Source: Symsagittifera roscoffensis (lineage: Eukaryota > Xenacoelomorpha > Acoela > Convolutidae). Taken from it: a stretch of DNA of 64,000 bases. The first letter of the stretch is position 1; every line of letters begins with the position of its first letter. The notes beneath the pieces were generated by a model. The model saw nothing but the letters and a program-made list of their open reading frames with translations, did not search any database and was not told where the DNA came from. A program made the position numbers and the translations under genes. Below, one piece after another: positions 54,930 through 64,000 of the stretch. The DNA lies in assembly GCF_963678635.1 (NCBI RefSeq), contig NC_087068.1, positions 14,700,027 through 14,764,026 of the forward strand, written 5' to 3'.

Positions 54930-55450
54930 CGCACAACAAAATCACTCCAAAGTGATTTGGGGCTAGCTACTTGGTCGTTTTAATTTCATATGACTCATGT
55001 TTTCCTACTTGTTGTTCCTGCTTTTGGAGAAAATGTCAGAATATTTGTGTTCGGGCTGGTTTTTCTTCGAACTTGGAACTTTTACTAGGAACTTTTGAAA
55101 GAAAAATTTTCATTTCAGCGAAAAGGTGTCGTTGTCTTGAGCTCAAATTCAAAAAAATACTTTAGCTGTGATCCTTTTTAAGAGAAGTAAATGTAGTAAG
55201 AACTCGTATATAGGTCTTGTTGATTTTTTTTTTTTTTAAACAGGAAAAAGTCCTAAAGTACTGATTCACTTAGATTCAATACTTTAGGACTATTGTTCAT
55301 GTTTATTTGCGTTCATTACTCTTTTTCAATCTTCGATTGGCTATGTTTTATGTTATGGGGTTTAAAACATTGACAATATGGCCAATTTGGCACATTTAAT
55401 GCGCAATATTTTTTCGCGCTATTACGCGTGATAGTAGATTTAACCCCTCC
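54930..55450 (+). repeat. Third member of the 41.4/44.7-kb repeat family
   Basis: Words CCCGCACAACAAAAT, GCTAGCTACTTGGTCGTTTTAAT, TTGTGTTCGGGCTGG, GTTGTCTTGAGCTCAAATTC, ATATGGCCAATTTGGCACAT and ATTTTTTCGCGCTATTACGCG appear in the order seen in the other copies. Between them 55249-55293 forms an extra hairpin (AAGTCCTAAAGTA with TACTTTAGGACT). The interval 53640-54930 to its left shows no supported feature. Confidence 0.6.
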
Positions 55451-56159
55451 GTTTTTTTCCTTTGCCAGGCGTTTTTTCTTTTGCCAGAAAATTGTCGTTT
55501 TTGAAAATTTTATAATAAAAAACAGCATTTTTCCATGCAAAATAAAATCAAAATTTTGACGAACGAAGAATATTTTAATGGTAAAAAACAAAAATTAGAT
55601 GGGATAAATCGTTTTTCCATTTGGCTGATTTAATTAAATCAAAACAACCAGTCGGATTGACTTTTTTGGATTATTTTATCTTATAGAATCTCTGATAAAT
55701 CCATATAGAAAAACGAAGAATTATTAGCATTTTAAAGTTGAGGCAGGTTGTAGGTACCTAGTTTGAAAAGTATGCCAGGGATCATGGAATAGTGTCAAAG
55801 GATGCTAAAATTAATTTTTTTTAGCGAAATTTTTTTTCTGGGCTGGAAACAAAACTTTTATTAAAATTAGGCTTTGTTAGTTCTAATAGCATAGGACCCA
55901 ATTTCAAAAAAAAAAAATTTTTTTTCAAAATTGTTTTCGAGTTAGAGTGAGTTTATCAATCAAAAAAAAATTTCCTGACTTTGTCAATAATATTAAAAAT
56001 ATGGGAAAAACTAGCGCCCCTATTTTGTTTTTTAATATATTAAAAAACAAAATATGGGAAAAGGGCTACCAGCTCCGGAACAAAATGCCGAAAGGGCTTC
56101 ATTCTCAATAGATTTTTTTTGGAGGTTGTATCCAGTGTCCATTGCTGTCATAAAATAAA

Positions 56160-56600
56160 TATGCCCTTGCTCAGTGTTTTGGTAAATTGCTTATTTCCGG
56201 GAGAAGGGTGCTTTTTCAAAGTGCTAATAACTTCCAGTCCAATGGATGGATTTGGATCTAATTATAATAGATGATATTTTTTGACACTACCATCATATCC
56301 CAAAATCTTGTCTCCCTTCGTTCAAGGGGACCCGAGAAACGACTTCCGGAAGTCGGGGTTGGTTATATCTGCTTATGTTATGACACCGGAAGTACGGGTG
56401 CAGGGCGTCTGGGGTTCTAAACTTAAGCTTCAATCAAATACGCCTATAACATATTAAACTTTGGTTCCATTCCAACCTCTAGATATTTGCACTTCCGGGG
56501 ACCGTTATCAATTGACCCAGGGGTTTCGAGGGGTCTGGGTTTAGCATGATCGGATCAAATTTTCTCTAGTTACCTTCCACAAATTTGCTTGTTTAGTTCT
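56160..56600. repeat. Probable old transposon segment with ACTTCCGGAAGT words
   Basis: This segment is GC-richer than its surroundings and contains ACTTCCGGAAGTC (about 56341), CACCGGAAGTACGGG (about 56384), CACTTCCGGGGACC (about 56491) and ATTTCCGGGAGAAGGG (about 56188). Repetition of the CTTCCGG core and the compositional jump suggest a repeat-family copy. No frame or terminal repeats support a class. Confidence 0.4.
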
Positions 56601-57039
56601 CATTTGAGGGGGGATTGCCGATTTTACTTCACTTGGGTTTTCAGCCACAGGAGGGCCTTATTATGTTTTAAATTTTGATTTATTTTGAACCTAACAGTTT
56701 GGTTACTTCTCTGCTAATCGTAGTTAATGGTGATTACCAAGCTACGAACACTCATTGACCTTCACGTTATTGCATGCATTTCTCAGGGTAAAACTCTCAA
56801 AAGAATTGATTTTGAGTTTGGCGAAAAAATGTAAGGATCAACAATTTTGCAGTCATGGCTCAATTGATATGCATGTCGGATTTGATAACAATATGACAAT
56901 GTGAAAACAAATTCTACATGAAATTTCTTTCATGTGAGAGGGGAAGAAAAAGATACCAACACTTCCCGCATTCAGTTTCAAGCGTTAATAATCAATTAAA
57001 TTACGATTTTAGTACCAATCTTACTAAAATTGAGACTTA

Positions 57040-57260
57040 TTCAATTTTAATCAAACGATTAATTGATTATAATCTCTTTTTGAAATTAAATTATAATTAA
57101 TTATCATACATTATAATCGATTATAATCGATTATTTATTCGTCTATTTTTCGATACAATTATAATCAATTATAATTGTTTGTAATCCATTATTTTTATTC
57201 AAATTTCTTATTTATTAGTTTTGCCCAAAACCCATTATAATCGATTGTAATTGATTATAC
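57040..57260. repeat. AT-rich ATAATCGATTATAAT palindrome cluster
   Basis: The word (A)TTATAATCGATTAT and variants (ATAATCAATTATAAT, TAATTGATTAT) repeat about ten times. Each is near-palindromic, so the stretch is a low-complexity array able to form cruciforms. The same word reappears once near 57845-57860. Confidence 0.8.
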
Positions 57261-57346
57261 TCCCTTTTGTTTGTCCATTTGGTCTTCAAAGTTGCATCTA
57301 AATTTTTTCTTTTGTTCCCCATTTCATTTCTTCATTTCTTCATTTT

Positions 57347-57578
57347 AAGCTTTTGGCTCTTTTCCAGTTCCCAACTTTCAAAATACCGAGATTTATGTTT
57401 GTTTTACGTGTTATTACGGCTAAACGCGTGATGTTACGCTGCAAAGTATGAAGAATAAATTTGTTCACACTTGACAATTTGTTCACCAGGCCAAATTTCA
57501 TTGCTTTATGACAACGTTAAAAAACGTTTCAAAATGAATTGGAAAGGGGGGGGGGGGCTGGAAAAGAGCCAAGCTTTT
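57347..57578. mobile_element. GGCTCTT-type MITE, 216 bp, exact 8-bp TSD
   Basis: The element at 57355-57570 begins GGCTCTTTTCCAG and ends CTGGAAAAGAGCC, a perfect 13-bp inverted pair with a 12-G run just inside the right end. AAGCTTTT repeats directly on both sides (57347-57354 and 57571-57578). It shares ends with 40375-40584 and 40665-40845, defining a family with at least three members here. Confidence 0.93.
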
Positions 57579-58714
57579 TTAACCACCAAATCATCAGCAA
57601 ATTGATTAGTTTCATGATTGATTTTGAAGATTTATTTTTCATCTACCGCGGGAACCTTTCCACTAATATGAAAGGATTTTCATGAAATTTTTGTTTCGTG
57701 GTAAAACTTTGTATTCAGATGAACCAAAGTGATCAAGAGATCTCTCTTTTAGAGATTTTCCTATTGACACAAAATTAATAACTCATAAGATGTAATTCGA
57801 TCGAATATTGTTATGAAGTGACAAAATTTTGGCAAAATAAAAGATTATAATCGATAATAATTGATTTTAACGGTTTTTGTAAGGCTGACCCCAGCATATG
57901 TAAGACCAACAAGAAGCTGATGCAGGGGCAGTCCAAGTGGGGAAAAACACTGCTTCAAACTCAGAGATCTCCACTCCCATTTGCAAATACCTCTTAGAAT
58001 TTCCCCAAAATTAATAATTTGCAATTGTTTTCCCGAAATTCTAACCAAAAAATTTACTCCAAAAAGTGGTCATTTTGAATCTTTTTAGTCACTCTGGAGT
58101 TTCTGGAGTTTCCTTTGCAAAATTCATTAAAGGCCTGGAACAGCGTTTTTGAACTTCGAATAGTCCCAACTTTTTTGTCATTATAAACTTTTAAACTTTT
58201 TTTATTTCTTATTACTTTACTTGCTTAATTTCTAGCTTGAGAATATATCAGTTTATTCGATTCAGTAGGGTTTTGAACCCATTTTCTGGAAAGGCGCTTT
58301 TTCTTTCTAGAACTTTTTTGGGCTATATAAAATGCTTCATTCCATATAAATTTGTCATCATTCAATTTGTGAGTTTCAGCTTACTCATGATAAACTAAAA
58401 AAGCCAAAATGACCTTTTTCAAGGATCATGTTTTGGTTCCGAAAAAAATGAATTGCACAATGATAATTCTGGTAAGAATTGGAGCACTTTTTGTTCATTT
58501 CATTTTTTGGCTAGTCTTAACCCAATTTGGGAAAAACGCATCTGAAGTTTCAAATGTTCCTTTGGTCCGGTTAATGTGAATCAACACAGTATATCTATAT
58601 AGATTATTTCTGCTATGTAAATGTATATATGATTACCTTTAAATAAACACTTTCGAGTTAAATGATCCACAGCCTCAGGCATAATTTAGAGCCTAAATTT
58701 TATTATATATTGTC

Positions 58715-59195
58715 TGCTCCTATATAAAGGCAAAAACTTGAATGTTCCGACTGCCCTTAACCCACATCGAATAGTTTTTGGGACAAAAACAGGGAAAAAC
58801 AATGAACTTAGGACAATATTAAAAATCAAAAGTTAAGATTTGAGTCGTACAAAATTAATACGACCAATTAGCTAGCTCTAATTCAATTGGTTGTGCGGGA
58901 TGATTATGGGATGGTTGTGGGTTACGCTTTCAGGATTATGGATAAAGTCTACAAAGCGCTCATAAATAAGTCCAGAGCATAGCGAAAATGGCACTTTTGA
59001 AACTCCCAAAGCTTTGAAAAAATCGGAGGTAAAATGGCTTTTTAAATTTGATGTTAGGGAGTCAATAAATTCAATGGGACTTGAAATATTTTTTGTTAAA
59101 AACAACTGTTTAGATCGCCAAAAAATGACTGGATAAAAAAAAACACCCCAAGCATAATAATTTTGTTTTCTTCGAAAATCGGAAACAATAAGGTT
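58715..59195 (-). repeat. Reverse copy of the 440-bp dispersed repeat
   Basis: Plus-strand words AATGTTCCGACTGCCCTTAA, CATCGAATAGTTTTTGGG, TAATACGACCAATTAGCTAGC, GTTACGCTTTCAGGATTATGG, AAGTCCAGAGCATAGC and TTTTCTTCGAAAATCGGAA match the reverse complement of 44022-44461 over essentially its whole length. Confidence 0.75.
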
Positions 59196-59385
59196 CTCAC
59201 AAGACGTTCATTCCTTCTTTAAAAGTTGTGCAATTGCTAACGGTAGAACTTATCATTGCTTAGTGTCTTGATTAAAGTTTAACTCATTTCAAGTTCACTG
59301 TAAAATTGTGTACCTCAACAAGCAAAATAATTTATTCAAACCGCTCAAGAAAAATTTCAATTAGAAATATATTATTGTAATATTT

Positions 59386-59766
59386 TTAGTGCAAAACAGG
59401 AGGAACGCACAAAAATTTAACATCTCGTGGTTTAGGAAATTGAATGCAGCCTAACGAAAGCCAGTAACATCCGATTTCTCTGAAAACTTCAAGGCATAGA
59501 CTTCTACATGGAGGCACCACCTGGACCATTGGTTTATTGCTGTCACTTTTGGTATCGTTCAAACAAGGAGGATGCAAGACTGCGCATTCTAGCCTATGTA
59601 GGTTCTCTCTATAAGTAGTAGGAGAGCATTTTTTGTCTAACAAAACTACCCTTTCTTTCTCCGATTCAAAATTGAGCCCTTGATCGACGTGCACGCCAAA
59701 ATGATTCTTTCCAATCGCAATAAACATCAGGTTCTTGACGGAAACGTTTCCCAGGATGGGGTGTAT
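59386..59766 (-). CDS. Exon encoding the C-terminal half of a Frizzled-type cysteine-rich domain
   Basis: Reading leftwards from an acceptor (TTCAATTCAACATTAATAG) at 59767-59768, 126 codons end in TAA at 59386. The pattern KKCSPTTYRENLHRLECAV, LHPPC, VPPCRSLCLEVFREIGC, CIQFP and LCVPP is the second half of a Wnt-binding Frizzled CRD as found in Frizzled receptors, SFRPs and related secreted proteins. Eight cysteines are present; the first two should lie in an upstream exon. The protein stops three residues after the last CRD cysteine segment, with no membrane helix or netrin domain, so this is either a terminal exon of a secreted CRD protein or a fragment. The hydrophobic stretch at 59820-59890 could be a signal peptide but appears to lie in the intron's pyrimidine-rich end. 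Confidence 0.6.
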   Translation of the reverse strand: MHPILGNVSVKNLMFIAIGKNHFGVHVDQGLNFESEKERVVLLDKKCSPTTYRENLHRLECAVLHPPCLNDTKSDSNKPMVQVVPPCRSLCLEVFREIGCYWLSLGCIQFPKPRDVKFLCVPPVLH

Positions 59767-60059
59767 CTATTAATGTTGAATTGAAAAAAGGAAGAGAAAG
59801 AGTAAAATTTAATGTTAGAAAAATGTAAAAAGCTGAAAAGAGAAACTGGTTAATTGGATTCATCAGATTTATCAAACAAAATGGAGTAAATTTTAACATC
59901 CGACCAGATTTGGTTAATCTCTTGTCTCTAAACAAAAATATTTGAAATTGTTTTATCCCGTATCTCGTTAAGCTGTCTGTTTTGCTCTCTGTATTTAATT
60001 AGCAGAAGCTAATGCAACTATAGAAGGAACTATAGACTTTGCTATTACAGAATTATTGT

Positions 60060-60703
60060 AGAAGATTCAAGAAATTCAATCCACCCAGTGCTCCTCATCA
60101 TAGAGGTATGTGGGAAAGGCTCGTCCGGAGCACCAAAAAAGTTTTTTTTATGATATTCTGGGAACAAGAAAACTCACTGAGGAAGTCCTCAAAACCACGT
60201 TTTGTTTAATTGAGCAGTCTCTGAACAACCGTCCGCTCACACCCGTATCCTCTGATCCGAACGACCTCGAAGCGTTAACACCCAATCACTTCCTACTTGG
60301 ACACCGCGCAATTAGTTTTCGGCCACTAGATTTCGAGCAAAACTTCAATCATCGAAAGCGCTACGCGCGAGCGCTATCCTATGCAAATGCCATCTGGACT
60401 CGATGGCTCCGTGAGTACGTACCAATGCTGAAAAAACGAGCGAAATGATTTTCTTCTCCGGAATCACACTTAAAAACTGGAGATCTCGTTTGGTTGATTG
60501 AGGACAAAAGTCCAAAAAGCCATTACCCGTTAGAGCGAGTCAAGTCATTGAACTACGGTAACGACGGCATAGCGCGGTCCGCCGTAATTAGATCGGCAAC
60601 CGGCGAGTACACACGTCCGATCGTGAAACTCGCACCGATTCTTGTTCCTTTGGGGGCAGAGGATTTTAGCGCGGCTAACTATGCGTCTGTTTTTATAATG
60701 TAG
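60060..60703 (+). pseudogene. BEL/Pao integrase C-terminal fragment
   Basis: The fragment begins near PPSAPHHRGMWERLVRS-like codons around 60080. It continues with GTRKLTEEVLKTTFCLIEQS, LNNRPLTPVSSDPNDLEALT and NHFLLGH to a stop at 60446-60448, then a DUF5641-type end in another phase (KSPKSHYPLERV, RPIVKLAPILVPLGAE). The same motif series appears on the minus strand at 34870-35487. Nothing else of the element (gag, RT, LTRs) is present nearby, so it is an isolated remnant. Confidence 0.85.
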
Positions 60704-61899
60704 TCATTTCATATACAAGATTTTGGTTCAGTTTTTAGCAAAAATGTTACTTAGAATTAAAAAAAATTATTTAACCTTAGGAACTAAAACTTGAACTAAA
60801 TTAACTCTTGTTTCGGTTTGTGAAACTGGTTTATTGGCCGTAGTTGATGAAATTTCGTTCTGTTCATCCTCAACTTATTGCAAGGTTGTGATATATTGAA
60901 TTGTTCTCAAAAATGTTCAGTTTGAAGATAGTTGTTCAAATGCCCATATTCCGCAGTTGCTAAATACTCGTGAAAGCCTATGAATGAAAGAAATTGTTCG
61001 AATTATGGGGGAAAATCAAATATTCTGTAAACTCTGAATTCAATTGATATTTTGAGTTTTTCCCGGCCGTCCTTATTGTCATAGAAATAATTCACAACAA
61101 GAAAAAGCAAGGTCGCAACTTTTAAAATTCCCGGTGAGCAAAAAAAGAATGTTTGAAAAAAACCAAATGAATGATCGAAACAAAAACAACAAATTTTCCA
61201 AGCGCTGTTTTAAAATTGATATATTAAAGTTTTGTTTTGGCGGATTTTATCACATTGAATTCTGCTTTTAAAAATCAAAACATATGGCAAGTCGTTAATC
61301 TTTTCTAGCTCAAATTTTGTGATAATTATTGCTAAATTATGTATGAAATTAAATCTTATCAATCAGCCAGATCTACCTCAGAACCAAAACAAGGCAGAAA
61401 TATGGTTCGATGACCAGGAAATGAGCAGTTTCTGAATATGAGAGCTGACCCGGATGGCAGTTGAGCTCTAACCTCTTCTTCTTCCTGCTTTGTTCGGGAG
61501 CGAGGATGTTCTCGCTAGAATTTATAAAAAAAACAACATTGCAACTTTTGAACTTTTTGGTGAACAAAAAATAGTGTGTCAAACAAGTCAAATGGCTGAT
61601 CGAAACAAAGATCACATATTTTACAGGTGCTGTTTCAAAACATATTTAGTAAAATTTTCATTTTGAGTAGTTTAACCCATTAAATTTTGCTTTCAAAGAT
61701 CATCTCTTTTTGCAGTTCGTGTTTTTTTGTTGACTTGCAGTTTTCGATAAAATGAAACAAATAGAAAAAAAGGTAGGAAAAAAGAAACGGAAAGAGTTCG
61801 AGCAAACATTCAAACACTAGACGCCCAGCTGAATCTGGATGTATTTGATAATTTTTGAATTTGTCCTGATATATAATTTTGGAAGTTCAGAAGTTGGTC

Positions 61900-63860
61900 T
61901 TCACATAAAACTTATGTATTTTTTTTTTAACAAAGTAAGAGTGAAAACTTTTGAGAATCGGTAGTTTTTCCAAAGACATCAAATTTAGGATGGTAGTTTT
62001 CGAAGTAATTCGAAAACTTTTTTAAAAACAGTTAAGAAATCAAAAATTGTTTTTTCCGAGTGCCTTAGTTTTAGAGTTAAAAAATTTCAGCAAAAACGCT
62101 TAAATAAAAGTCACAAAATGAGACTATTTTGGTGAAAACGTCGAATATTTTTTTTTGGTGAAAACGTTTAATTGTAGTCAATAACGCATGGGACTTCTTC
62201 ACAATCCGTTCTCTCCACAGCATTCAAAAACTAAAGGCATCCGATTTGGGATGGTAGTTTTTGAGAACAGTCGAAGTTAGAAAAAAAACGGTCCATTAAT
62301 CAATGTTTTGACTTTTCCGAGGGTTATAACTTTTCGTGTAAGAAAAATTGGGCGTAGGTGTTTTTTGCAGGGGCATTTCTCAACCTTCCAATCGATTGAA
62401 ATCCAAATCTCAGATTTTGTAGGGTAGATTACGAGAAACGGTAAACGAACCGAAAATTTGACGTTTCCGTTGGCCACAACATTTTGTGTCAAAAATCTGT
62501 ATGTAGCCGTCAATGCTTCCCACAACCCGTTCCATCCATTGGGCAGTTTTTAAAAAAACATAAATCCAAAAAAGTTCGGTCAAGTACGCATTTTTTGGAA
62601 ACTGTAGAAAGCGGGGTGAGGTAAAAGCAGACTAGAGATTATGCAGGCGAGAACACAAAAGCAGCTCAATAAAGTGCAATGAGAAAACCCAGAAGTAGAA
62701 AAACGAAAATTTGTTTCAAAAGGTCTAAAAAAAATTAAGAAATCAAATCCCATATAATTTCCTACAGCAGCGAATCGGCGCTTTGCAGCACTTGCAATAC
62801 AAAAAAATAAGTCAAAAAATAAAATTGAAAAAATATTATGGAAAATGTCGTAGGTGAACCAAAATGTGTGTATGCCTCCATAAAAAATTAAGTGAACCAA
62901 AATGCGCGTATGCCTCCATAGAAATTAATTGTAGGTCCAGCTACAGCTAGAGGTAACTGTTTTACACTTTTGGATTTTTTGTATATATGCGGAATGGAAA
63001 TTCCGCAGTAATTTCAAAAATTGGTCTTTGCCGAAACCTTAGTTGTTTCTGTGCTAAAATAATTGAAAAGACCTAAGATTTTTGAGAAATAGGAATATTC
63101 CCTGAGATATCACAATTTTCTCATAAATAATTTCTCTAGAAAACACCGCTTCACCGTGTAGAATTTCACCGCTTCTCTAGAAAAAATATCGCAAGCGGTT
63201 CTTTCAATCGAAAGCTCTAGAAGTATTGCAAAAAAGCCGAAAATTTCACAAAACGGTACAAAGACCAAGTAATAAGTTTTTCAAGGGCCATATCTTTTGA
63301 GTTTTAAATTTTTCGGGAAAATTCGCTGAGGCAAAAATGATTTAAAAAATCTGTTGATTCGATTGAACGCAACAACTCAAGACTTGAGAGGTTTGTTTTC
63401 GAGAAAATTCAATTAGTTTCAATGCGCGGTACAAAAACCAAGTTGTAACATTTTCGAGGGTCATAAATTTTGTGTTTCAGAAAATTGGGTGCAGTCAATC
63501 ACTCCGGGGAGCTTTACACAATACGTTTGTTCAATTGAACCGAACTTTCAGATTTGGGAGAACAGGTTTTGAGAAAACATAAAAAAAATTTAAAAAACGG
63601 ACAAAAAAGCCAAAATTTGAATTTCACGAGGGTCATAACTTTTTGTACGAAAAAAAGTTATTTTTGCCAAAATTTATATTATCAAGAGTAATTTTTGAGA
63701 AAATGAGAAAAAAATCAAAATAATTGGGTCAAATATTCCATCCAATATTCCCCCAGAGACTTTTTCGAAGGCTGTAGAGAGTAGGGTAAAGTAAAAATAA
63801 CTTAGATTTTGCAAGCACACAAATAAGCAGAAGTTTTTTCATTGATACCCTTTCTTGAAA
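61900..63860. repeat. Degenerate long-period repeat field
   Basis: A theme of (A/C)GAGGGTCATAACTTTTTGTG, then AAAAATTGGG, then TTCAATTGAACCGAACTTTC, CAGATTTGGGA and GAGAAAA recurs about every 170-200 bp, with clear occurrences near 62312, 63270, 63445 and 63615. A larger duplication is also visible: 62590-62660 (CTGTAGAAAGCGGGGTGAGGT) matches 63770-63835 (CTGTAGAGAGTAGGGTAAAGT). The field is AT-rich and non-coding, and looks like a decayed satellite or nested repeat. Confidence 0.6.
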
Positions 63861-64000
63861 CTCGAAACAGTAGTTTTCTACCGAACCTTTGCAAAATATT
63901 ATGAAAACTCGAAAGTGTCTCAAGAAAAACATAGCACTTCTTTGATAACATGTACCCAACTTGAGAAAACTGGACCAACAGGGAAATCTTAAAAAAATAA

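Noticed and set aside
1-64000. tRNA genes, CRISPR arrays or bacterial operons
   Set aside because: No cloverleaf with intact A and B boxes was found by eye, no spacer-repeat arrays, and gene structure is clearly eukaryotic.

Overview
This is eukaryotic, almost certainly metazoan, genomic DNA: AT-rich, gene-poor, with GT-AG introns, and dominated by transposable elements and their remnants. Three host genes can be read by family resemblance. A sodium-coupled solute transporter of the SLC5 (SMCT/SMVT-like) family lies at 16824-27203 (+, 4 exons, about 611 aa). A complete lysosomal palmitoyl-protein thioesterase 2 gene lies at 43157-47295 (+, 4 exons, 294 aa). An alanine-aminotransferase-like gene lies at 48834-51398 (-) and lacks its C-terminal third. 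Weaker host-like signals are a SET-domain exon (about 10.0-12.3 kb, -), a Frizzled-type cysteine-rich-domain exon (59386-59766, -), and a broken reading-frame cluster at 2.4-6.2 kb that ends in a PARP-like BRCT region. The sequence does not fix the phylum. The lysosomal thioesterase and Na+-coupled transporter plus abundant Ty3/gypsy and BEL/Pao elements suggest an invertebrate.

Layout. 0-2.3 kb: minisatellite with inverted arms, degenerate repeats and hairpins. 2.4-6.2 kb: broken gene-like frames, including a fresh in-frame 351-bp tandem duplication. 6.5-9.8 kb: a Ty3/gypsy remnant flanked by a direct repeat pair. 10-14.2 kb: SET-like gene (-) and unassigned plus-strand frames. 14.5-15.2 kb: two tandem arrays and a GCGGATTCC-rich island. 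16.8-27.2 kb: SLC5 gene; its second intron carries a hAT-like element, and its third intron carries a 6.5-kb antisense Ty3/gypsy element (LTRs 19332-19536 and 25640-25833, 5-bp target duplication GTATA) plus a 622-bp non-autonomous DNA element. 27.7-33.0 kb: a second, truncated Ty3/gypsy element with a 3' LTR. 34.9-39.4 kb: a badly decayed BEL/Pao element (-). 40-42.7 kb: MITEs and a FLYWCH/MULE transposase remnant. 43.2-47.6 kb: PPT2 with MITEs in its first intron and 3' flank. 48.8-51.4 kb: aminotransferase. 52-64 kb: mostly dispersed repeats, one 216-bp MITE, a CRD exon, a BEL/Pao integrase fragment (60.06-60.70 kb) and a degenerate long-period repeat field.

The most informative structure is the transposon layer. 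Several non-autonomous DNA elements have exact 8-bp target-site duplications, which fixes their ends to the base, and each has a long G or C homopolymer just inside the terminal repeat. One of them (40665-40845) interrupts a dispersed repeat whose uninterrupted copy lies at about 34.49-34.58 kb, giving an empty-site comparison inside the window. In two different Ty3/gypsy elements, gag and protease are in one reading frame separated by a stop codon. All retroelements here carry disabling breaks; these are described but not repaired.
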